Both the position numbers and the translations under genes were made by a program. 64,000 nt of DNA, taken from positions 39,781,704-39,845,703 of the forward strand of contig NC_067481.1 in the NCBI RefSeq assembly GCF_947179515.1, read 5' to 3'. Below the pieces are notes generated by a model, which saw only the letters and a list, made by a program, of their open reading frames with translations, made no database searches and was not told the DNA's origin. The stretch is from Apodemus sylvaticus. Taxonomy: Eukaryota; Chordata; Mammalia; Rodentia; Muridae. Positions 57,663-64,000 of the stretch are shown here, piece by piece (the stretch's first letter is position 1; every line of letters begins with the position of its first letter).

Positions 57663-58234
57663 TCACTGATCTGAGGGCCCATGGAGTACCACTTGTCCTC
57701 CTGAGGAGTCACAGTGAATGGTCAGGATGTCCTCTAAGAAGCCCACGATGACCCCTCGGGCTGTGTCCCCAGCCAGTGCCTGCACACTGTACATGTGCTT
57801 CAGGGCCACTCTGACCATCTGGTCCCTTTCCTGTGGGGTGTGGACTGCTCCGGGATCATCTCCCTCTGCTCCTGATTTTAAGAACTGTAGGATGTAGGAC
57901 CGGATCATATCCCCGTTCAGCTTAAGAGTTTCCTGAATGCAGGGCAGGTCTGAGGCCCTGGCTAGGCTCAGGAGGTGAAGCAGTGCCTGGCAGATGTGAG
58001 TCCGCAGGCTGGCACAGTACTTGAACTCTAGGAAGTCAGTAGTGTCTTCGCTCTTCTGCAGGGCAGTGACCAGGGCACTCCAGATCTGGGCGAACTGTTC
58101 TAGGGACCCGTACTGTACTCTCTTGCCCGGAACAGAGAGGGCTGCGGCAGATCTGATGCGCACTTTGAAGTTCTTGCATGACATCACAACCGATGTCAGG
58201 GCTTTGTAGGCCTGGGAAGTCCACGGGGCTGTCC
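57663..58234 (-). CDS. Heatr6: Heatr6 terminal coding exon with stop codon
   Basis: The coding part of the last exon is 572 bp. Two bases finish a Gly codon, then 189 codons and TGA follow. It begins TAPWTSQAYKALTSVV and ends VVLHGPSDQ. The acceptor on the minus strand is gtgaattcttcctag. The segment CKNFKVRIRSAAALSVPGKR is another HEAT-like helix, and SGAEGDDPGAVHTPQERDQM is a low-complexity acidic loop that I recognise from HEATR6. The frame is open through the acceptor, and the apparent internal starts are not translation starts. With the five exons before it, this completes 418 C-terminal residues. The very C-terminus appears less conserved than the repeats when compared with the human protein from memory. 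Confidence 0.95.
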
Positions 58235-59851
58235 CTAGGAAGAATTCACAGTCACTGCAACTAGTGAAGGTTTGGAGACAAGCAGGGTGGGCAGGGGAGG
58301 GTGAAGGGAGGGTGCGTTTTGTGGCCGCTCCACTCTCACGGTTACTCCATTGCTAGTTATGATAAGAACGGCCCCATAGACTCATATAGTCAAACACTCA
58401 GTCATCAGGGAACTGGCACTGTTTGAGAAGGATTAGGAGGAGTGTGTCATGTGGGGAGGGCTCTGCAGTGCCCACGTCAGGCCCAGCCTCTGCTTGTGGA
58501 CTCGGATGGAGCTCTCGGCTATTGGTCCCAGCGCCAGGTGTGCCACCATGATCTCACCATGAGGATATCGGACTAAACCTGTGTAAGTATGCCTGCAGGT
58601 AGATGCCTTCCTTTGGAAATGTTGGCTTGGTCATAGTATCTCTTCACATCTACAGAACAGTGACTAAGACTTGTCATTAGACCAGGGCAGCAAAAGCCGA
58701 CCTGGGGGATCCCAGAGAAGGGATTGAGTACTGACCCCTGGCTTCCCTGTTTCCCTAGACAGACCTGAAGCACGGCCTCCAATGTGGGGAAGTCTGGCGA
58801 GGGGAGCCAGGGTGGACCGAGAGGGCAGCAGCCCCCTTCTGCCAGCTCCGGGCAGCAACCTGCCATAGCACATCATGCATTTTGTTGTTAAGAAGTTAAA
58901 CACACTTCTAGCTTCAAGGATAAGATGCTCACATCTGTCTTCTTCCCATTTCTGTGGCCACCCCCAGATCAGCAAGAGTCTGCCTCCTTAGAGGTACTGC
59001 TAGCCCTCTGGCCTGAGCACCCCTCCTCAAGACGGATGTCCTCTCAGCCCGTCCCTTTCTTTGTTGCCCCGCAGAAAAACAGACTCTTCTGTTCTATGAA
59101 TGCTAGTGACATTTACAAGGGCCTCAGGTCTCACTGTTGACAGTCTGTTCCTGCTTCAGTCTTATGCCCCCTCATAGCCCTGCAGCCCCCAGCAACTTCT
59201 CCACTGTCTCCCAGGGGCTGCTCTGCCGGGACATCCTGGGAGGTATGGACACTGCTGCCCCTCATGCAGTACCTGCTCTGCTGGTCCACATGGCTGTCCC
59301 CCTTCTCTCAGGGACACACCCTTAGCTCTCCAGGGTGACGGAGGCAGAGATGTAGAGCCAGTGGTGACAGGCATTCCCAGTGGCTGGGGTTGTACACAGA
59401 AGCTACTGGCCCAAGATGACGTGTCAAGCAAGGCTCAGGGTGTTCAGGGCAGTATGATGGAGACAGACATTTCTGAACCCAGAACTTGTGAGATTTGAAC
59501 CTGTAACCTCTGATCTAGAGGCAACTCTGTGGATTTGGCCAATTTCCTTTCTATATTTTCTCCTAAATATTTAATGAGGTGATATAGTAGAAATGAGCTA
59601 AACTCCTATTTCGGTTTGCTTAACACAAGTATTTTCTCAGCTAATAAAAAGCAGCTTTGTAAATAAACTTTTTAAATGGCAATAAAACACCCCATCAAAC
59701 ACTGACTTATTTCATTGTCCTGCCAAGCCTGGTTCCTGCTGTTTTTCTACTCCTGTGACAAAAGCCACTGTGCTGCATCTTTAGCAGTACCACAGACTGG
59801 CCTATTCCTTCCCCAGAGGCTCCAGACAGGCAAGGGGAGGGAGAGCCTTAC
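58235..59851 (-). other. Heatr6: Heatr6 last intron
   Basis: This is a 1.6-kb intron with GT/AG ends. It contains a diverged medium-reiterated rodent repeat (about 58325-58680) and otherwise unique sequence, including a CT/GC-rich part at 58920-59440 with no supported exon. Confidence 0.85.
58325..58680 (+). repeat. Diverged medium-reiterated rodent repeat, same family as 29275-29620
   Basis: Shared words with the 29.3-kb copy, in order, are: ccccatagactcat, attaggagg-tgtg, gccaccatgat, ggactaaacctgtg, and tggtcatagtatctcttcaca ending in actaagac. The family name is not certain (an RMER-type element from memory). It lies in the last Heatr6 intron, antisense to the gene. Confidence 0.6.
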
Positions 59852-60056
59852 CGAGTGGAAGAGCAGGGTTTTTAAAAACATTTCCCATGGCGTAACAAGC
59901 ATTCCATCGGACTTTCATGGCCGCCTCGTTTACAACAGTGGCGATCAGAGCCTGGATGGCCTCCTCGATGATTTCAGCAAACCTGGGTCTTTCTATGTGA
60001 GAGGGCTGTAGAAAATGAAGCAGATTCCCGAGGGCCCGGACCGCATTGCTTTTGAC
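59852..60056 (-). CDS. Heatr6: Heatr6 coding exon (second from last)
   Basis: This 205-bp exon holds 68 codons plus one base (G). It begins VKSNAVRALGNLLHF and ends YAMGNVFKNPALPL. Two HEAT-repeat signatures are visible: SNAVRALGNLL near the start and MKVRWNACYAMGNVF near the end, both with the conserved Arg/Ala/Gly/Asn helix pattern. The acceptor is tttcatttcag and the donor is CTCG/gtaaggc. The split codon G/GG makes glycine with the terminal exon. The order and phase match remembered HEATR6 (DKDKVKSNAVRALGN). Confidence 0.95.
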
Positions 60057-60518
60057 CTGAAATGAAACATAAATGTTATTTTACCTCAGTTATTTTACCA
60101 GAGATGTTTCAGAAAGTATGAATTCCACCTTTAAAACGTCAGCTTCCCGCCCCCCTAGGTCATGAACCCAGAGAGGGCGCTGAGTCCGAGAACTGTGCGT
60201 GCTCACCGGACCTAACGCCAGAGCCCACGCTTTTTAAATGCTGAGTAACAGGCACACGTCAATTCCACTTAAAGATGCATTTTTTTTCTTTTCTCCCTGT
60301 CTAAGCAGCAGATAAACATGATTATATCATGCAGTAATATCAACTACAAGGCAATGCTGGTGCTTCCCACGGGACACAGGCAGCAGGATAAACTGTCTGA
60401 GTGTATGGTGGGCAGCGCCTGCCCAGAGCTCCTGGGAACACAGGACGACGGCCGACAGTCAGACCGCCCTGCTGGAGCAGCTGTGCTTAAGTCTGCACCC
60501 TCGCCATCTTGCGCGTAC
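60057..60518 (-). other. Heatr6: Heatr6 intron (between the 60519-60615 and 59852-60056 exons)
   Basis: This is a 462-bp intron without a recognisable SINE. A weak CTCF-like word (gagagggcgctga) lies near 60171-60183. Confidence 0.85.
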
Positions 60519-60615
60519 CTTGTCTTTGTCCGTGGAGGCTTGTATTGCAGACTGCAACATTTTCAAGAGCAGAAGTCCAGAGAACTCATCCTGGAAACTT
60601 GGGTCTGGTATGTCC
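60519..60615 (-). CDS. Heatr6: Heatr6 coding exon (third from last)
   Basis: This 97-bp exon gives one base completing the split Met codon (AT/G) plus 32 codons, DIPDPSFQDEFSG...LQSAIQASTDKDK. The acceptor is cgcccgggacag-like (read on the minus strand as gcgggacag), with a weak pyrimidine tract; the donor is GACAAG/gtacgc. The acidic and polar DIPDPSFQDEF stretch is probably a loop between HEAT repeats, and the leucine-rich segment after it starts the next helix. Phase matches on both sides support the call despite the short length and the poor acceptor. Confidence 0.9.
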
Positions 60616-60769
60616 CTGTCCCGCCCAAGGCACAAGGCGGATGAAAAGGGAACACCACTTAGGAGTGTGCGTCAGAGAGTCACCAAGTACAGACAGTAAA
60701 ACCTCCGGGAAAACAGCCTGACTGATCTCTTCAAATCACACCAAGAACTGACATGTCTTTCTTGGTTTT

Positions 60770-60917
60770 CGTGTGCTTGTTTTTGAGCCAGGGCTTCATT
60801 ACAGAGCTTAGACTGGCCTGGGACTTAGGGTGGAGCCTATGATGACTTCAAATTTGTGATCCTCCTGACTCAGCCTCCTGAGTGCTGGGACTACAGGCAC
60901 ATGCCACCACACCTAGG
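60770..60917 (-). mobile_element. Old B1/PB1-type SINE
   Basis: The antisense B1 order is visible: ttgagccagggcttcat, gactggcctgggactta, cctcctgactcagcctcctgagtgctgggactacaggcacatgccacca (split here into pieces). It carries many substitutions, so it is an old copy. It is in the same transcriptional sense as Heatr6. Confidence 0.75.
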
Positions 60918-61375
60918 TGTCAATCCGGCAGTTCCACACTTAAGAATGTAATCACAGGGGATATCTCAAAATGGATATTTCATGCCTAGAAGTGTTCCCT
61001 GCCTGTAGACAACTGCCAGCCCACGGCCTAAACAAGCACTCCAGAAGGGGATGGAGAAGGACACATCCTTGGCGGCTCTGTGCAGCAGGTGTTCATTAAA
61101 CACTCAGTGCAGAGGACGTGCTGCACACACCTCATGCAGAGTTCAGTGACAGACAGTGTGCTGGCAGCCAGCTCCAGCGGGAGGGGTGGGCTGTTCTGGG
61201 CAAGGAGGCAGATTCTATACTGCATACCCCTTAGTACTGTTCAAAATCTTCTGGCCTGTGAAAATATTCCACATATACATATATATATTTTTTAATTAAT
61301 TAATTTTTTTCTTTCTCCAGTGTTTTCTCTAACAGAATGTTCTGGGTATATTAAATATACACTAGGGCAGGCTCC

Positions 61376-61455
61376 TGTTTTGGGAGGGAGAGGAGGAGGG
61401 AGGGAGGGAGAGAAAGAGAGAGAGGGGAGAGACGGAGAGGGAGGGAGAGAGATCG
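61376..61455 (+). repeat. GA/GGGA-rich purine tract in Heatr6 intron
   Basis: This is an almost pure purine strand (gggagggagaggaggaggga...gagagagatcg) of about 75 bp; it appears as a pyrimidine tract in the Heatr6 pre-mRNA. It gives no open frame of interest. Confidence 0.85.
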
Positions 61456-61869
61456 AATATGAAGTTGGATGGGTAGGAAGGTGGGGGGATCCAAGAGGAG
61501 TTGGTTGGGGGAATATATAATTAAAATATTATATGCAAAAATATTTAACAAAACAAAACCCCTCAAAACTTCTGCATTCTAAGAACAGGGCAACTGTTAC
61601 AAGGGTTTTGAATTTCTACTGTGATATTTTCTACACTTATGACAGCACATAGTGTTTTTGAAGACATATACTGTAATAGAGCAATCTGTATTCTTAATAC
61701 ATAAAAAAACCTACTGGGTTTATTGCTTAGAGGAATATTTTAAAAAAGTAGCAAAACCGCCTGAATAATATGGGGATAATTCTTGCCAATTCTTTCATAG
61801 TAGGGATGAAAGATACCTTTTAGGAATTCTAAAACAGATGCCACTCAGGGAAAGCAGTGAGTCACTTAC

Positions 61870-61994
61870 ATGTTGACAATCAGAGTATCTGTCAGGTTGC
61901 CCAGGGACCAGGCTGCTTTGGCACGCACGTTTAGTGACTTATCTTGAAGTGACATCAATATAGCATTTGCTGTGTCTGCAACAAATATGACGTC
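61870..61994 (-). CDS. Heatr6: Heatr6 coding exon (fourth from last)
   Basis: This 125-bp exon holds 41 codons plus two bases (AT) of a split Met codon. It reads [12 protein letters not shown]...[22 protein letters not shown]. The acceptor is ttgtcgtacag and the donor is AACAT/gtaagtg, a near-consensus splice site. The run [14 protein letters not shown] is the clearest HEAT/ARM repeat signature in the window: a conserved helix with Val, Arg, Ala, Ala, Trp, Leu and Asn at packing positions. The reading frame continues past the donor to an early stop, so only splicing yields the real product. Confidence 0.95.
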
Positions 61995-62497
61995 CTGTAC
62001 GACAAACCAGGGTATATTACTAAGGAGTCCGCACTGTCGCCTCTGAACCTTACAGTTCATCCTCACACAAAGCTGTAGCCTTGACCGTCATTTTGATTTT
62101 GATTTTAAAGGTCTGCTATGGAACAAGGTGAGCCTGTGACCGTCCCCTGTGCGTTCTGTGCCTGGGCTGACGTCCGCCTCCTTCAACACTGTTCTGACAG
62201 GGAAAGCATTTCCCAAACGCACCACTTCTCAATCATTACTTCCATGGGGCAACATCCTCTTTTCCATCCTTAGCCAATCATTCACTAATTAAACACTTGC
62301 TGCACACTGAAGTCCCAGGCAGTGTGTTGACAAATTAGCAAATGGAGCCCAGAGGCTGCGCAGTGTAGCAGCAGCTGAGGACATCCCACCATAGAACAGG
62401 CAATCTCCTTCACTGCCAACTCAGAAGCGTCACGCCTCTAATGCCCTAGCGGTACAGGGCTGGGGAACTGGAGGAGGGCGTGCTTGGCTTCCCTCAC
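61995..62497 (-). other. Heatr6: Heatr6 intron (between the 62498-62620 and 61870-61994 exons)
   Basis: This 503-bp intron has GT/AG ends. It is unique sequence without a recognisable repeat. Confidence 0.85.
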
Positions 62498-62620
62498 CTG
62501 TCTGAGGCAGGGGAAAAGCACGTAGACTCCCAGGGCCCTGGAGGTGGCGGCTTTCACTAAGTGGTTCTTGCTGTCATTCAGGCCGAGCAGCACTGTAATG
62601 CACAGAATCTGCTTGTCGTT
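62498..62620 (-). CDS. Heatr6: Heatr6 coding exon (fifth from last)
   Basis: This 123-bp exon encodes exactly 41 codons (phase 0 at both ends), beginning NDKQILCITVLLG and ending VLFPCLRQ. The acceptor on the minus strand is cttctcgttgcag and the donor is CAG/gtgaggg. The sequence LVKAATSRALGVYVLF is a HEAT-type helix pair (small residues A, S and A alternating with L/V) and agrees with remembered HEATR6. It joins without a gap to the preceding exon (...SSLP then NDKQ) and the following exon (...CLRQ then DVIF). No frameshift or stop is present. Confidence 0.93.
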
Positions 62621-63400
62621 CTGCAACGAGAAGGTTTGAAGATGGAAAGGTGAGAAGGGAGAACTGTGCGCCTGCCGGTCCTCCACGAGCAGCTGTGGGG
62701 AGACCGCCCGTGCCGGGTTAATTCACCACTGTGACCCTCAGCCGATTCCAGTAACGGGCAGGTACCTGACGCCTGGGCAGGGAAGTAAGCAGAGATTGTG
62801 GGCAAGGCACACACTGCACCTCTCAACACTGTGAACAAGGTCATTTAGACCTTCTGCTTCATTACTGCTGCCTCCTGTATAAAAGCTAATTTGCATAGCT
62901 AAGAACAGATCAGAAGCCACTGAGGACTGAAGAACAGGAGCGGCCAAAATCAGATATAAGATCCTCACCCAGAGCGACGGGTCAGAAAGTATGGGCAGAG
63001 CGAAGACCCCGGGTCAAGGCCTCATAACCAGGATTTTCACCAGTCACCTCTCAGGTGACTCCTCTGATAAGAGGATGATACAAGGCTTTAAGGAAATTCA
63101 AGGAGCCAAAGAGCTGGAGGAATGGCTGGGATGCGGACCCAAGACTCTCATCTCAGGACATGGTATGCGTCTGAGATCCGCCCTTGGAGCTCTGCCACCC
63201 ACACCCTCTAAGGCCCAGGAGGCAGGGTTTTCCTGGAGGAGCAACACTTCAAGGCCCTCAACACAAACTTAATGGAAACAGCTTCTTCTTCTTTTTTTTT
63301 TTTTTAAGAGAGGAGGCTGAAAAGATTTCAGAACAGAGAATCATACTGGGGCCCCGCTGCCCAGGGCACAGTCCAGGAGTGAGGGCCTGTGGCAGGTTAC
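62621..63400 (-). other. Heatr6: Heatr6 intron (between the 63401-63535 and 62498-62620 exons)
   Basis: This 780-bp intron holds unique sequence and a T-run at about 63290-63305 (an A-run on the sense strand). No extra exon is supported. Confidence 0.85.
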
Positions 63401-63535
63401 CGGCAGACTGCTGAAGGCCTCTGGCAAGATGGAGGACAGGGCATCGCAGGCGCTCGCCTGGAGAGTCGGGTGCTCTGCAGACTGCAGGGCTCGGGGCAGA
63501 GGACCACTGAGCATCGCAGTCCAGAACATCACCAC
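63401..63535 (-). CDS. Heatr6: Heatr6 coding exon (sixth from last; first Heatr6 exon in the window)
   Basis: This 135-bp phase-0 exon encodes 45 residues, starting VVMFWTAMLSG and ending EAFSSLP. On the minus strand the acceptor is ...tttgttccag before GTGGTG, and the donor is ...CTGCCG followed by gtaacc. The text matches what I remember of HEATR6 just before the NDKQ/NDRQ segment (ACDALSSILPEAFS). HEATR6 is a helical HEAT-repeat scaffold protein of roughly 1,180 residues, also called amplified in breast cancer protein 1, with no settled biochemical function. The exon supplies the helices ahead of the C-terminal repeats. Everything upstream in the transcript lies past position 64000; no further exon is recognisable in 63536-64000. 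Confidence 0.92.
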
Positions 63536-63861
63536 CTGGAACAAAGGCACGGTCAGAACCAGAGACAACGGCCAGTGTGGGCCCTGCTGAAGCCATGCCC
63601 ACTAGACCAGCCTTGCAGATGAGAAGAGTTTTGCTAAAGCGGTAGCTTTTTATATGTGCTTTCACTGGTCATCTTCCACAGTAATGGAAATAAGTTCTGA
63701 AATAACCAGCCACATTGAGTGGGACACTACAGTGTAACTGAGATGACAGAAATAGTGACAATGACGGTAGTGGTGGTGGTGGTGGTGGAGAGCAGAGGTA
63801 GGTAGCTACAGGGTTAATCAGCAGTAGCAACTTATAGTTCAACAGGGGTAAGAAGTCCTGG

Positions 63862-64000
63862 GGCAGGTGAGATGGTTCAGTGCGTAAAGCCACTTGTGCA
63901 AGCTGGTGACCTGAGTTCAATCTCTGGAACCCACGTGAAAGTGGCCATAGAGAGTCAACTCTCCAAATCATCTTCTAACCTCCATCCACATGTGGACATT
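63862..64000 (+). mobile_element. B3/B2-type SINE, cut by the window end
   Basis: The sequence shows the tRNA-like head (ggtgagatggttcagtgcgtaaagccacttg) followed by gacctgagttcaatctctggaacccacgtg and the body cttctaacctccatccacatg. It lies in the Heatr6 intron upstream of the first visible exon, antisense to the gene. A short (GTG)n run lies before it at about 63765-63788. Confidence 0.8.

Larger units (their letters stand above)
60616..61869 (-). other. Heatr6: Heatr6 intron with old B1 and purine tract
   Basis: This 1.25-kb intron has an antisense, B1-like SINE relic at about 60770-60917 and a purine-rich tract at 61376-61455. An AT-rich patch follows. No exon is seen. Confidence 0.85.

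Overview
The window is nuclear DNA of a murine rodent, very probably house mouse. SINEs of the B1, B2, B3 and B4 families occur throughout. The young B1 copies carry the mouse-type 'gatttctgagttcgaggcc' segment, there are few ID elements, two copies of the rodent hAT-type element URR1 are present, and the microsatellites (CA, GA, CTAT, GAA, GGAA) are long, as is typical of mouse. Ancient mammalian repeats (MIR, L2, old L1) lie beneath them. Nothing looks prokaryotic, and I see no CRISPR array, tRNA or rRNA gene.

Only one protein-coding gene can be supported. The right end (about 57.4-63.5 kb, minus strand) holds the last six coding exons of Heatr6 (HEAT repeat containing 6). The exons are 63401-63535, 62498-62620, 61870-61994, 60519-60615, 59852-60056 and 57663-58234. 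All boundaries have GT/AG sites, the phases join perfectly, and together they encode the C-terminal 418 residues ending ...HGPSDQ-stop. The upstream exons lie beyond position 64000. A proximal poly(A) site is predicted near 57.34-57.39 kb. A second terminal-exon-like block (55.74-56.12 kb) with a good splice acceptor and an AATAAA suggests an alternative or distal 3' end.

The remaining 55 kb reads as intergenic, with no convincing ORF on either strand. From memory of the mouse map (not visible here), Heatr6 on chromosome 11 runs head-to-tail with Hnf1b, so the left part would be the 5' flank of Hnf1b. Several unique, repeat-free blocks fit a regulatory role. Examples are a homeodomain-motif-rich block at 19.8-20.0 kb, a near-perfect HNF1 palindrome at 17.1 kb, a DR1 nuclear-receptor site at 10.2 kb, blocks at 24.85-25.08, 25.34-25.60 and 40.4-40.56 kb, and four unique CTCF-like sites (4.35, 21.44, 36.87 and 49.41 kb).

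Layout: 0-10 kb, SINEs, L2/MIR relics and a 275-bp CTAT/CTAC array; 10-16 kb, mixed unique sequence and SINEs; 16.8-26.1 kb, the most unique, regulatory-looking part; 26-39 kb, an L1 3' end, B4/B2 nests, two medium-reiterated repeats, URR1 and an L2; 39-54 kb, unique islands between SINEs plus a 165-bp GAG/GAA tract; 54-57 kb, a 71-bp minisatellite grown from a SINE tail, an L1 relic, the possible distal terminal exon and a 36-bp x3 minisatellite; 57.4-64 kb, Heatr6. Repeat family names are from memory of consensus sequences; the edges are approximate to about 10-20 bp.
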